Part shown: positions 12,401 through 25,289 of the stretch, in pieces
How the letters are laid out: every line of letters starts with the position of its first letter
How positions within the stretch are numbered: position 1 is the first letter of the stretch
NCBI GenBank assembly: GCA_027405735.1
Contig: JAPEHQ010000003.1
Span: forward strand, 1,302,001-1,366,000
DNA: 64,000 nt
Reading direction: 5' to 3'
Source: Mucor racemosus
Taxonomy: Eukaryota > Mucoromycota > Mucoromycetes > Mucorales > Mucoraceae
Notes under the pieces: generated by a model
Seen by the model: the letters and a program-made list of their open reading frames with translations, nothing else
Told to the model about the DNA's origin: nothing
Databases searched by the model: none
Translations under genes and position numbers: made by a program

Positions 12401-13471
12401 TTAAAGGACTCAATGCCTTAACGTTTTACTTTTTCCTTAGACAAAACTTTAAAAGCATATCCCTTGGATTTACTGAATTCTCCATCATCTTCCAATGCAA
12501 AATCACCTGAACGACTCGGTCAAGAACTTGGCCAACATGTCCATTTCTTCCAAGTTGGTTTCTGTAACAACAAAGAATTAGTAGTGTTCAAGAAAAAGAA
12601 AAACACTTCGAGTATATTTACATGCTTGGAACCTAATTTGGATTTAAGAGATCCAAAGAATCAAAAATATATTGCTCAAAAGACAGGCTTTATGATTGGC
12701 AATCGATCAAGTCATTCATGGTTTAAGAAATACAAGGTTTGCATATACTAAAGTTGATTATTTTTAAAAACTAAAACTCTGTTTTTAAAATTAGGAATTC
12801 TACGTTGGTGCAGAATCAAGTAATGTTCATTTTTTGAAATCCAAGTTGCTGATTGTCTGTGAACGAGGATTTGAAATCATTGACCCGGAAAACCTTAGTG
12901 TGGGAGGTCGTGATATACCTGATAAAGGAGATCCACAGTTCAATTTTGTACATCGTCAAGCAGATTCCATTAAACCGCTGGCAATGTATCGTGTGCATGA
13001 CAAATTCTTGTTGTGCTATAATAAGCTTGCTTTTTATGTAAATAATAGAAATGGCTCCTTAGTTCAAAGGGGGCCACAAAAGTAAGTATTGAAAATATTA
13101 CAATTGGAAATATACATACTGACTCTATATAGATTACCTTTGTTGTGTGAATGGGAAGGAAATCCTGATAATATTGTGTTTCAACACCCTTATGTTGTGG
13201 CATTTAGTTCCCAATTTATCGAAGTTCGTCATGTTGATACGGTATGCATCTCTGAAAATTACTTGAAATATCTATACTAACTTATTTTCAATAGGGTGAT
13301 CTCGTACAAATTATACCGGGCGACCAAATCAGATTAACTCATTTCCATGCAACCGCTGAAACAACCACTATTCAAGGTTGTATGACTCATTCACAGAGAT
13401 CAGAAATCCAAAATATCTTTTATCTCAAATTGAATCCTCAACGTAGTGGGGCTTCTCGTAAATTTTTTTAG
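9404..13471 (+). CDS. Rho guanine nucleotide exchange factor, Rom2/Rgf type (DEP-DH-PH-CNH)
   Basis: Eight exons (9404-9625, 9700-10404, 10466-12164, 12222-12380, 12441-12736, 12795-13081, 13133-13241, 13295-13471) sum to 3654 nt, 1217 residues. Order: Gln/Ser/Pro-rich N-terminus (1-275), DEP domain (about 280-370), DH/RhoGEF domain (about 465-670; RQEAINEMIYSEEVYKKDLE at its start and NPVTRMQRYPLLLDAILKKT as the conserved CR3 helix), PH domain (about 680-840, with a Ser/Thr-rich insert) and a C-terminal citron-homology (CNH) domain (about 870-1205). This is the full architecture of yeast Rom1/Rom2 and fission yeast Rgf1-3, which load GTP on Rho1 at the plasma membrane to drive the cell-wall integrity pathway and glucan synthase. 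Domain content is seen; the Rho1 partner is inferred from the family. Every splice phase closes. Confidence 0.92.
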
Positions 13472-14204
13472 TAGAATTTCAGATATAATAAATATAATGT
13501 GTATATTATTAAATGTAACATATAACTGTGAAAATTCCCTGTTATTTTGAGTTGTCATTTGCATTTACTGTTACCCTACTAGAAAACAAATGAATCATTG
13601 AGAAAACCAAGGTGACAACCAGGCTTTTCTTTCTAATGAGGAAGTTTGTATTTAGGTCAATACTATGCCTTGAAATCCTATTTTATCAATAACTCCATGA
13701 AAAATTATAGATTTTTGAAGATTTAAAAAATATTCAGTAGATAACGTTGTCTGCTATTTGTTTGGCCATTATCTGCGGACCATTTAGCAAAGAAACACAT
13801 TCAAGAAACAAAGGTTTACGAATTTCTGATATTATTCCTGGTATTTATCTGCCTATTTAAAATTCAATGGGGGGTTGTTTTTTTTTGAAAATTAAATTTA
13901 TACATAAACATAACATTTACTTATTAATTGCGCATTGTCATATATATTGGCTTCGGCTGATTTAGCGCTATTTCTAACTTTAAAATGATCTACTGACAGA
14001 GCCTTAAAACCTACTAGGAAAAAACTGGGCGTTTGATTCCTACAATTTAACCAGCACATCAATGATATGCAAAATATATATATATCTGTACTGTTACAGC
14101 AGTAGTATATATTTTGAAAATTGAAGCCCATTTGGATCAATATTGATTAATCGCAAGCATTTTTCCAGTTGCTTTATATTCTTGTTATTGCATCCATTGG
14201 TTGT

Positions 14205-14525
14205 TTGTGAGATAATGAACCTTTTCGATTTTTAATCCTTATTAATAAGAAATCAGCTAACTGATCTATGATAACATTCTCGATTGTTCTTGTTGTTCTA
14301 AAGTAAAATCCAGGAAACGGGATATGTGAGACGTATCTACTTGTTGGATTTAGCTATATAAAATAAGCTCAACTTGAATGTGCTGTGTTACTAATGTAAA
14401 TAGATTGATCTGACATGGAATGTCCGAAAGATATGATTGATCCAATACTGATCTAACGGATAAATGTAATATAAAATTTGTATATAAATAGGACAAATTA
14501 TTGATATGAAATAAAAATTGTTTTA
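14205..14525 (+). repeat. Solo-LTR-like unit, copy 1
   Basis: Starts near tgtgagataatgaacctttt, runs through gttcttgttgttctaaagta and atccaggaaacgggatatgt, and ends with a TATA-like and polyadenylation-like stretch (gtatataaataggacaaatt, then gaaataaaa). The same blocks occur at 14990-15262 and, reverse-complemented, at 33320-33860 beside the Gypsy element. It is most simply a solo LTR or LTR fragment. No coding sequence. Confidence 0.6.
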
Positions 14526-14989
14526 CCAGAGCTAATAAGAATTAGACAAGAATAAAAAGTGAGGTTTTGTACAATTCAGGGAATGCGATTATATAGAGAA
14601 GATATTATCAAGTGATACAATAGTGTTGCGTCCTGTAATGAGTACTATGATCTTGTAATAGGTTGAGCCTATTAAGAAAGAAGTACAAAAGGTGGACGTT
14701 GTTGGTGTTACTAACTGTAGTTGACTATTACTTTGGTCAATACTTACTATGTATTAAATGTAATTAATATTGGATAAGTAGTATTAAGTAATAGATCGGT
14801 TGGGGTTGTGATAATAAGTTTATTTGATTTAAAATTATTAACAAAGGAAAGAAACAGATATTTTCACTAAAGTTCAATATCTGATTCAACATTTACATAT
14901 TTATATGGATTATCTAACTGAAACTAATTCCTGCAATTATTGTTGAAACATCATGTAATGTGAATCATTACACGTCCACAGGTTATTAT

Positions 14990-15262
14990 AGTAATTTGTA
15001 AGATAATGAACCTTTTATATTGTAATCCTTATTGTGAAAGTAAGCTAACTACTGAGGGATGGCACTCCTAATTGTTCTCCGTTGAAGGATGATCCGGATT
15101 GTACGGGATATATGAGATACCATAATTGGTTGCATGAAATATGTGCCCCTCATGTATGCTATGTTATTGATGTAAATAAATACTGATCTAACGAATGAAA
15201 TTGTAATATAGAATTTGTATATAAAAAGGACAAATTATTGATATTAAATAAAGATTCTCTTC
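14990..15262 (+). repeat. Solo-LTR-like unit, copy 2
   Basis: Diverged direct copy of the unit at 14205-14525 (gtaagataatgaacctttta ... gtatataaaaaggacaaatt, attgatattaaataaagatt). It is shorter in the middle. Two direct copies 0.8 kb apart with no coding sequence between them look like independent solo LTRs or a heavily deleted element. Confidence 0.55.
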
Positions 15263-15424
15263 AGTTTTTGTGTGTGATTTAATTTAACCAGTTTCTTTAT
15301 TAGATTATACATTTTTTTCTTGCTACAATATTTATTCTAAATCTTGTGCAATTCAAATATCTATTGATGGTGTAACAATAACAACATCCTGATAATAGAA
15401 ATACTGTAGCGCTATATCTGTTAC

Positions 15425-16372
15425 TCCAGGAGATTATATCAATCTCAAAACCAAAATACTGTACTAAATCATTTAATAAAAATAAAGGAAAACTGCTACA
15501 AAATGAAAGAGCACACTAAAACTAAAGAAATTTATTATAAGATCGAAACATCTTCTTTTATATTCACAATTCTCTAATTATATGACTATTCTAAAATGAG
15601 TCTATATATATATATATATCCAATCAGGTCTAGGCGACACACACTAGTTTCACGATCCTCAATACGTACAGTATAAATCTTGTGCTGAACTAAGATACTA
15701 TTTCCCCATATAATAAGAGATTAAATTTTATCTCAAATAAAACCATGCTCTAATATTCAAATAGAGATAACATGAATGTAACAGTAAATACAGAAAGTAT
15801 TAGTAAATTAACATACAATAGAGTAGACCGAATCATAAACAAAACGAACTGATTCATAAAATAAACTGAAGATTGAAGAAACACATAGACCAAAGTAATA
15901 ATTGCTCTATACGGTTCTTCATTAACAAATATGTCAAAAATAGGCATTAAAAGACTGTCTTGATTATGTAAATCAAGAAGCTCAATATAGACTTTAAATC
16001 ACAAACAACCTAATTGTTTTACCAAAAAGAATAAACATATGGATATTGCATGAAGACAATGCAATCATGCTTCTATCATTTAATAGTAGCATGATAATAG
16101 ACGTATGGGATGCAGCATTGTCTGATTCGCATGTTAAACATTATTACGGCTTGACAGATGTCTTAAGTTAATAATTCGGTTATTCCTAGTTCTAATAGAT
16201 CACTGATAGTTACGGTGCAACTCCCAGATATAATAAAATCACAACTAATATAAATAGAGTAGAAATATAGACCTATTTCACACTATCCATTTTTTGAATA
16301 AAGAAGGATTTAAGCTGTATCTTTTTCAACGCTTTTTTATTTTACATTTTACTGCAAGTAGGCTTCAGATTT
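15425..16372 (+). repeat. Dispersed repeat family 3, uninterrupted copy
   Basis: Continuous here. The homologous copy further along is split into 34605-34860 and 39661-40325. Shared landmarks: gtctaggcgacacacactag, ctgaactaagatactatttc, catatggatattgcatgaag and cggtgcaactcccagatata. No open frame of note. Confidence 0.75.
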
Positions 16373-16520
16373 CAGATGGGTTTTAACTGGTTTTCGAATG
16401 TTTTCGCCCAATATTGAGTCGAATTACTTAAAGTTTTCAACGAACAACATGTACCTTCACCCTATAGGTCATTGATATTTGTCCGAAAATAGAAGAGTTA
16501 ATACCGGAATATAAGTGCAC
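16366..16520 (+). repeat. Short repeat matching 33868-34012 in inverse
   Basis: The reverse complement of 33868-34012 aligns with this segment (ttttcgaatgtttt, aatattgagtcgaatta, ggtcattgatat, aatataagtgcact). In the second place it lies immediately next to the LTR-like block, so it may belong to the same retroelement family. Confidence 0.55.
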
Positions 16521-16644
16521 TGGCCAAATATTGACGAAGACTGACCTGAAATTGGTTATAAAAACTTTACTACCTAAATTAAGGCATTCAGTTCTTGTAT
16601 TCAAAAGATAGATCTAATCCATTGCTACTCTGCATTTTTTGTTT

Positions 16645-17762
16645 CAGCGAAATATATTGATTTTTCATCGAGATAATCAAAATAATAGTCGAAATCACAG
16701 CTTACAGCTTATGATAACTGGGTTCCAAAATTTATTTTAAAAAATGGACGAAAAATGATGAAAAAAACAAAATCATTTAATTGCTCATGAACTGCAAAGT
16801 AAATTGACCTAGTATACTAAATAGTTTTGTACAGTTTTGGGTTTTGCATCCATCTAAAAAAAATTCAGACAAATATTTCACATTAAATTTTGCGTCAAAT
16901 GCAATTGAAATTTTGGAGGTTTTTTGAAGATACACATCACTTTTTGTAAGCATATTTAAAATATAACTCATTAAAATGATGCGCAAAACTATTATCTATC
17001 GATTGAGCTATTACGGAACCTTCTAGCTGCATTTTCTATAGAGAAAACGAGATTTTTGTCCAAATTTTTTCAGATTCAGAATTTGGGATGAGGGTATATA
17101 AGGGAAAAATGGAAGCCAGAAATGGAGGTACCTTTTTGTACACATTTTTGAGGATATCTCCACGAAAAATCAATATTTTGAAAAACTCTAAACTGGGTCC
17201 GAGAGAGCGTAACGAGCTTAATGACATGAATGCAAAAAAAATGTTGCTCAATTTAACCAATATTTTGAAACCTATTATAGAAATGCCCAAAAAAATGAAA
17301 AAAATAAAAGTGCTCAGAGTTTTTTTATATTCAAATATGTTATAGAGTACTTTAAAACAAGTAAGTTTTATTATTTAAAAGTGTTAGTATAACTTAATTT
17401 TTTCTGGAGATATTAAGCCTCAAAGTTTTCCTTTAGCAGTAAAATATGCGTAAAAAATCTAGAACATTAGCACTGAAAAATTAATACCAACTGTAAAAAG
17501 TAGGATATTTCCGGATACTTGTTTTTGGATTACAGGTGAGCATCTCAGGTACATTGGCATATATTTTTTTCTTGGTATTGTTTAGTGAAAACAAAAAATA
17601 GAGTAGGGATAAAAATGAGACCCAGTTTTCAAGGAAAAAGCAGTGAATTATACGCGTTTTTGAGTCTTTCGTGAGATATAAAATAAATTTAGGAATAGGT
17701 AGCATAATTCTACCAATTCATATATATTTTGCAATACTTCAGGTATATCCTAAAATTTGTTT
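16645..17762 (+). repeat. Dispersed repeat family 4, copy 1 (about 1.1 kb)
   Basis: Direct copy of 41125-42235. Shared landmarks: ataactgggttccaaa, tgctcatgaactgcaaag, tgggatgagggtatataagg, aggatatctccacgaaaaat, tgggtccgagagagc and gatatttccggatacttgtt. An inverted fragment lies at about 60410-60490. No convincing reading frame. Confidence 0.75.
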
Positions 17763-17769
17763 AACATAG

Positions 17770-18105
17770 GGTTTGTTATGGAAACAATCGCAATGCTCCA
17801 ATGTTGAAGATTATTAAACTGGAAAATCAACTCCATACTTTATTCACAGCCAACTATGCCATTAAGGCACATTTACAAAAAGTAAGCAAGTATTAAAAAT
17901 GCTCTGTTTCCAGATCAAACTACTTCATTTGTATAAAACTAAAAGTATGTGCTATTGTATTACAATTATCTGAAACGGATGCATTAGGGGTATATTTTTT
18001 TGGATTTGTAATCGCCACTCCAATAACAATGATGGGAAGGTTACATGTGGGGGGTTGAAACATCTGCTGCATATTATTAGTTGGCATTATATTTACTTTT
18101 GTTTA
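17770..18105 (+). pseudogene. Possible decayed coding remnant, unrecognised
   Basis: Directly after the repeat ends, an open stretch reads NAPMLKIIKLENQLHTLFTA and further to a GTAAGC, and another frame reads KVCAIVLQLSETDALGVYFF up to a stop near 18055. Composition resembles coding more than the surrounding AT-rich DNA, but frames change and no family is recognised. It could be chance. Confidence 0.2.
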
Positions 18106-19619
18106 AAATGAGTACCTTTGCTTATTCCTTTACATAGTTTCTTTTGATATAGACCTCTTGTAATATCAGTATATAGTAGTGTCTTTATTTGAGCTCTGGG
18201 GCGTTCCACGAGGTTGATTTTGATTGTTTTTTTTTTTAAAAAACAAATCAACCACTTTCAAAATAAATTACTAAATTAAGTGAAAAACGTTTCTCAAGCT
18301 ACCCTATGACAACTTTTATTGCACGTTTTTCTAAAATTAACGACCTTAAACTAAAAAACGTCAAATCCGATTTTTGAGGAAATGCCAATTTTTTCGTATA
18401 TGAATGTTGCAATTTGATATGATGGCTGCTCTGTTATGAAAAGCTTTTATCAATATCTTGATAAAAAGCCTCACTTTTTAGGTTAAAGTTCAATATATTT
18501 AAATTTTGTTAATCTGGCCCCTGCTACTCATAATGAAAGATAGTCAACTTACTGTCAATTTTCAACATCCTTGTAAGTTTTTTAAAATTGTATGGTGATA
18601 TAATATAAAGTAAATCAGATGATACAAGTCAATTTCAAGTGTATAAAAGTGTCAAATTATGTACAATCAAGGATATTTTGTTAATTAGGCGGGTAATTCG
18701 ATTCACTGTGTTTGTATATTTGATTTCTTTTAGGATAAATGGTAGAATAAGAATTTGAAATGTCGCAAGGGCCCGAACTTTTTTTTTATTTTATATATAT
18801 ATATATAATCAATCCAAGATCAAAAATGTTCCATTGATTCTATAATTGATATTTATATGAATTTTTAAATGCACAAAATGCCCTTGAACAAATTTTCAAT
18901 TACTAATGCAAAATATATAAGAAAGATACCTCCGTAGATTATGAATTGAAATCGAACAAAAGCTATCACAACAACAATAAATAGGATTTTCGATCCCTCA
19001 CCTAGAACAACTCTTATTTTCCCTAAATTTCCCACAATGCAAGTATAAATGTAACACGTACAGTCAAGAATAATAGGTTTTCACATGAGATTCCATATAA
19101 TGGTATGATCGAACTTTTTAGCGTATTACGAGTCTTTCCGAAATACTCAAACTTATTGTACTGAACGCCTTTTGTGTTACCAACTTACCCCGCAATCATT
19201 TAAGAGCACATAATATTTCAGTTGTTTGCCATTCCATGTTCTGTGTGCTTTTTTGTTTTTCTACATAAAAAAATATGAGCTGTTTATAAGCATTGATTTC
19301 AATCAATTACAAGCAAAAAAGAAAGATGTATCGAGAAGGAATAATTGAAAAAAAAGAAAAAAAAATAGGTAATACGTTCGTAATGTAAGTATATAGTAAG
19401 GTATGTAGTAGATCTCAAAATAGGTCCTTCTCAGCGAACCCTCATCACCTTCCCCACCAGTTAAAAAGAGAACAACACTCGTTGTTGAATTGAGAGTTTA
19501 CAAGTCAGCTCATAATTTTGTCTTCGTTTCTCATATTTCTGCAATCATCATTAGCGTCTCTTTCTTTCTTCTTTTCTTCTTTCTTTTCATTATTATCATA
19601 ATTTTTAATTTATTCAAGA

Positions 19620-21351
19620 ATGTCCAATTCAAGTGAGTGTTTTATACAAGTTTACCATTTCTTTTCCTGTCGCTAATGATTTTTAATTTATCATAGATCT
19701 TCGTATAGCTTGTGTGGTAAGTTTTGTTGCATCTTGAATGAAAGGAAGGGATCTTCCTTTTTTTCTTCTTCTCTTTTTCTAATTAAATGTGTAAATCATG
19801 TAATAGATGGTAGGTTTACCTGCTAGAGGAAAGACTTATATTTCCCAAAAAGGTGAGTTTCTTTTTTTAGTGCGAATGTAATTGAATACACAAATATTTA
19901 TAATTACATTAGTCTGCAGATATCTCACTTGGCTTGGTATTAATACCAAAGTATTCAACGTTGGTAATTATCGTCGTAAATTATATGGCGCAAAGCAAGA
20001 ACATTCGTTTTTTGATCCTAGTAACCCTATCGGTATTCAACAAAGAAAAGAATCCGCCAAAGCAGCGTTAGATGACATGATTCGTTGGTTCAATGAAGAT
20101 CAAGGCATTGTCGCTCTTTACGATGCTACAAACAGCACACAGCAAAGAAGACAATGGTTACACGAGGAACTCACCAAGGAGAACATCCAAGTCTTTTTCA
20201 TTGAGAGTATTTGTCAAGATGAATCAATTATTCTAGATAACATCAGGGAAGTGAAACTTACCTCACCAGATTATGCAAACACCGATCCAGAGGTAGCAGT
20301 CAATGATTTCAAGGCCAGAATAGATCATTACAAAGATCAATATGAAACTATCACAGAGAATGACTATACATATATTAAATTAATTAATGTTGGTAGTCAG
20401 GTTATCATCAACATGATCCGTGGTTACTTGGAATCTCGTATTGTTTATTATTTGATGAATTTACATACTGCACCAAGAAAGATTTACATGAGTAGACATG
20501 GTGAATCCATGTTTAATGTTGAGGGAAAGATTGGCGGTGATTCAGCGTTATCACCACGAGGTATGCTGTATGCCAACAAATTGCCTGAATTGATCAAAGA
20601 AAACCTGGGCGATAAAGATTTGATTATTTGGACTTCTACAATGAAAAGAACTATCCAAACAAGTTCGTTATTGGATTATCCTAAAATGCAGAGAAAGGCA
20701 TTGGACGAATTAGATGCTGGTATGTGCGATGGTATGACTTATGAAGAAATCGAAGAGAAATATCCTGAAGATTATGCACATCGTGATGATGACAAGTTTA
20801 ACTATAGATACAGAGGTGGTGAGGTATGAAGGACATTTGCAATGTTATATATTATGAAATGCTGAAATCTTTATTAGTCTTACAGAGATGTTGTTTTGAG
20901 ATTGGAACCAGTGATTATGGATCTTGAACGTCAAGGAAATATTCTGATCATTGGACATCAAGCAGTTTTGAGATGTATCTATGCATACTTTTTGAATTAC
21001 AACCAAGAGGACTTACCTTACATTAAAATCCCATTGCACACGGTCATTGAATTAACACCAAAGGCATATGGATGTGATGAAAAGAGATATAAAGTGGATA
21101 TTGAAGCAGTAGATACTCATCGTCCTAAACCCAAGGCGGGAGCACCTCTTAAAAAGAAGGCCTCAAAGTTGGATGTTAACGGAAATGCTGTTGCGAATTC
21201 AAATGGAACAACATCATTAGGTGCTAGTGGAGAAATTGTTCATGACATTGGAAGCCCTATTTTACCTATCAGCCCACAACTTTGGCCTTCTAAAAGCAGC
21301 AATACAACCGCAAAGCATACCAGAACTCCTTCACAATTGCATTTAGAATAA
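19620..21351 (+). CDS. 6-phosphofructo-2-kinase/fructose-2,6-bisphosphatase, bifunctional
   Basis: Five exons (19620-19632, 19697-19716, 19807-19852, 19913-20823, 20878-21351) give 1464 nt, 487 residues. The kinase half has the P-loop GLPARGKTY near residue 17 and the family block [20 protein letters not shown], with [11 protein letters not shown] further on. The phosphatase half has the RHGE motif with its phospho-His ([12 protein letters not shown], about residue 223), [11 protein letters not shown], and the second His in [11 protein letters not shown]. All key motifs of both halves are present, so it should make and break fructose 2,6-bisphosphate, the regulator of glycolytic flux. The C-tail (Ala/Lys-rich, then Ser/Thr-rich [16 protein letters not shown]) offers likely phosphorylation sites. 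Four introns, two of the exons only 13 and 20 nt, precede or split the P-loop region. Confidence 0.93.
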
Positions 21352-21535
21352 AAATAGTGTGAGAATACTAGTATATCTTTTATCTTTTATCGTCAAATAC
21401 ATATCATTTCGGTTATTTGATTTATCCGTTTATTTTGTCTAAAAATCCTCAAAAAGATATATTTCAACATTTTAAGGGCAATAAATCATCTTTCTTTTCC
21501 TTTATCTCTTTTTATTCTTTAATATTTATACCCAC

Positions 21536-23435
21536 ATGTCTAGTTCTAAAAGATCAAGAATCACTTTAGCGGTAAGGCTAGAATTGTATAAATAATTCCA
21601 AATACAAAAAATATAATGTAAAACAGTGTATTCGATGTAGAGAAAGAAAAGTAAAATGTGATTTCACGCATCCTAAATGCAATCGTTGTAGCATTTCTGA
21701 TTTAGCATGCAATTATGCTGATGCTCCTCCTCGAGTTGATGGACATGCATTTGATCAGCTAGGAAATCATATAAATGAATTAAAAGAGAGAATGAAAATT
21801 ATGCAAACAGAGCTTATCAAACTAACATCTGTTTCTTCTGATAACCATCAAATATACCACAACACAGTTGCAAACTGGAAACTATGTCTAACACATAACG
21901 GATTGCGCATTAATACCAACATTTCAAATACCCATGATTTATATCAAATACTGTTAAACGGTATTAGACAACTTGAAATAAGTAACAAAACGTCTATTAG
22001 TATAGCTGGTCCCCATGACAACAACATCACTGACACGTTATCATGGAAATCGAAACAACAATGTCATACAGTAGAATCACAAATAAATGCACAGGAATTG
22101 CAGCTGCTTGTACACTCTTGTTATCAGCCTTGTTTTCTTCCTTATCAAATTGTAGATCAACAAGAATTCTTGCAGCAATACAACAATCCTCAAAGCCCAC
22201 AAGAACTTTTACTCGTAAACTCTATTCATGCTTGGATATCCAAACACACTAGCATTTATCATCACGATCTTTCAAGCAATCCAGCCACAGTAGGCCAAAT
22301 ATACTTTTTAGAAGCAAAGCAGCTCTTAAGAAAATGCTTTACTAGAAGCAATCCCATTACAATTCATGCTTTATTGAATTTGTACATGTATCAATTAAGT
22401 TGTGAGCAAACAACATTAGCCTATTTATACATTGGTCTTGCTATTCGTATGGCTCAAAACCTTGGATTCCATAAAAAAGACCACATGCCAATATACTTGA
22501 AACAAAGGGAGATAAACAAACGGCTTTGGTGGTCAGTATATTGGTTAGATCTTTGTGCTGCATTGGAATCAAATCGACCTACCATGGTCGATGATAAGGA
22601 TTGTGATATGGAATATCCAACTCAACTTGAAGATGAAGATGATGAAACAGGATATCGCATTGCTTTTAGTGTACAATCCATTGAACTGATGAAGGTTAGA
22701 AAAGTGATAACAAAGCATTTACCTTCCGAGCAGAAATCAGGGTTTTGTTTATTAGATGCTTTATCTCATCTTGAGTCATCCTTGACAAAATGGCTTCAAG
22801 ATTTGCCGGTTTACTTTTCATTTTCAGCAAATAATATTACAACAAAAGGAACATCATTTTGTGATGAGGCTCGTTTAATACTTAATATTCAATATCATAC
22901 CACTTGGATCATGCTACATAAATTACTCTTGAAAGAACAAGAAACTACAGCTTCTCCAGTAGCATTATTATCATTAGATGTTTGTACAAGATCAGCCAAT
23001 CTGGTTACTCAATTATTACAAATATATGCTAAACAATTGAATTGGTGTCATTTCTATTATTGTTTAGACGGTGTTATTGAAAGTGTTTACATACACCAAA
23101 AGAATGTAATATGTAACAATATGGACACAACAGCAACACAAACAGCGTTTAAAAATTTAGCAACTACAATCAGTATTCTCAATAGATCTCCTTTGATTTA
23201 TATGCAAAAAGTAAGAGGTATAATTGATCAGATTAAAGAATTTCTCGATCAACAAGGTCAAGAAATACCTCTGGAACCACCTGAAAAAGAACAGGAAGAA
23301 ATCTGTCAATCAACCATTACTGTAGCGACAGAAGCAATTCTTTTAAGAAATCCAAATATTAACCTTATGGGTTTCATACAACCGACATTTAGTAATGATG
23401 AATTGAATCAAATTTTATCAATTTATAATGATTAA
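21536..23435 (+). CDS. Zn2Cys6 fungal-specific transcription factor
   Basis: Two exons (21536-21571, 21627-23435), 614 residues. The start ATG opens MSSSKRSRITLA, and the splice places the binuclear zinc cluster at residues 13-41: CIRCRERKVKCD then CNRCSISDLAC, six Cys in the standard spacing. A short linker and a leucine/methionine helix (LKERMKIMQTELIKL) follow, probably the dimerisation coiled coil. The middle region carries the fungal_trans homology domain (about 195-330; LLNLYMYQLSCEQTTLAYLY, RLWWSVYWLDLCAALESNRP). The target pathway is not visible from sequence. It is followed at 255 bp by a convergent gene. Confidence 0.9.
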
Positions 23436-23690
23436 AGAAAGAAAAAAGGTATGTATAAAAAAGAGAAGAAGAAGAAGAAGAAGAAAGAAAGTTTTCATAA
23501 TAACAAAATAAAGAGGACGACGACAAAGCCAAGGGGAATACTAGTGTAATATATGTATGTATATATATATATAATAAAGAAAGAAATAAAGCATTTGAAA
23601 TGTAGTATATGTATAAATGATTGTCATGGAAAAAATAAAAAAGATATATATTTGTTGTCGAGTAAATTCGGAACTGCTAAAAAAGGATCC

Positions 23691-25289
23691 TTATGATAAT
23701 AAAGATACATGTCGTAAGATATCAATATCTTCATATACAATTTGTTGATTTTTCTGCTGTTGGTCTTGTTGAAATGAAACTGTAGCAGATCGATTGTCAT
23801 TTTGTATATCAATCTGTAAATTATTATCGTTTTTATCAATAATTGTAGAACAAATCATGAAAAAAGGTAATGCTATTTTTTGTTGTTTTGTAGATGATTG
23901 TAGTGATTGATTCCTACTAATAAGATTACGAATTTGTACATGCTTTTTTTTTTTTTTTTTTTTTTTTTTTACATGGTACAGTTTAGAAAATAGAGCGTGT
24001 GTGTGTGTGTGTATTACATGGATAAACTTACTTTCTCTAATTTACTGTTTATCGAACCACGCAACATTTGAAGGGACCCCAACAATTGGTTTTGACGAAG
24101 CTATTATTTTCATGTCAACATGTATCGCATGCATACAATAAATTGTTATTACTTACTTCTTCAGCTTTGATTTGAATCAACAATTCTGAGTTGTTCTGAT
24201 CTTGTTCTTGTTTAATATCTAATCCTTCATCTGTACGTTGTTTGTAACATTCAGGAATTCCAAGCCATTTAATAACTTTTTTATCTTTGGCAATAATGTT
24301 CATTGCCATTAATACATTTAATGCATCATATACACGACGACGAATATTCTTTTGATCATAAGTTTGCTTCTATTTCAATTGAAATGTTAGTTGTTGTTGT
24401 TGTTTTTTTTTTTTTTTTTTTTTACTATAAAAATGTATTTACTTGTCGTCCATCAACTGTAGAGTTTTGTATATCGTACGACAACTCATCTGCAACTTCA
24501 TTATAGGTTGTAATGCCTTTTTAGCAACTTTGTCACACACTTGTTTACTGAAATGGCGTAAACCTTTTGTTGCACGTGTAGATTCATTGGTTGTAGTAGT
24601 AGTAGAAGTACTAGTAGTAGTAGTAGTAGAAGAAGAAGCAATAGTATTTGGAATTGAAGATTGACAGGCCTGTTTGATACAATCTACATCAATACGTTGC
24701 TTTTTGTTGATACTAGTCATTTCATCGATATGATTTACAGATGATGGTCTTCCTCTTTTAATGAATAATTGTCAAAGAAATGAGATTGATAATTGCATTT
24801 ACTTTCTTCTTCATCTAATTGCTTTAATTCAGGATCAGAATTAAGTAATGAAGCTATAGAGCCTTTTCTACGAATAGAAGAGTTTAATAAATCATCTTCA
24901 TCTGAAGTAGATGTTGATGGAGATTCAATAGATGAAGATGGAGAATAGTATGTTGGTGGTGATGGGCTGCAATTAGGTGTATTCATAAATACTACATTAT
25001 GAATAGGTGGTAAATAGTATTCATCTTGTTGTTGATATAAGATTGGTCTCAATTCATCTTGTCTACGATATAAACCTGTGCTTGTGGAACCTATGTCGGA
25101 AATCAGACCGCCGGCGCTGCGGTTGCAGGTTTTTTTTGTCAATGATGAAGGCATCATTGATGGGGCTCTGTCCAACATAAAAGCTGGCATTTTGGTTATA
25201 GTCTGACGATTTGAAATTGGTGGTGATGGTAAGGACGATATCATCACTGCATCATTATTATTGTTGTTATTGAATACTGATGAAGTCAT
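23691..25289 (-). CDS. E2F dimerisation partner (DP/TFDP-like), with a 1-nt frameshift
   Basis: Exons about 25289-24803, 24752-24443, 24369-24157, 24100-24032 and 23942-23691. The DNA-binding winged helix is unmistakable: [22 protein letters not shown], then [20 protein letters not shown] and [13 protein letters not shown] leucine-rich dimerisation helix ([17 protein letters not shown]) and the C-terminal DP block ([38 protein letters not shown]) follow. DP pairs with E2F to control G1/S genes; it is absent from yeast but kept in early-diverging fungi. Inside exon 2, after DKVAKK (near 24505-24515), one base is missing in an A-run: the frame must shift for YNEVADEL to be read. With that single correction the coding length is a multiple of three (443 residues). 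It may be an assembly error or a real inactivating indel. The N-terminal 190 residues are low-complexity. Confidence 0.82.

Larger units (their letters stand above)
13472..19619. other. Repeat-rich intergenic field
   Basis: No intact gene. It contains the LTR-like and 1-kb repeats listed separately. In addition, 13730-13830 (tagataacgttgtctgctat...) matches 54560-54650 as a short dispersed repeat, and 18212-18253 is an imperfect inverted repeat (ggttgattt...aaatcaacc around a T/A run). The last 600 bases contain a C/T-rich tract and are the presumed promoter of the gene starting at 19620. Confidence 0.6.

Noticed and set aside
24710..24740. A 26-nt intron to join the first two DP exons
   Set aside because: It would be in phase but is far shorter than any other intron here. 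A 50-nt intron (24802-24753, GTAAAT..GAG) also closes the phase and is preferred.
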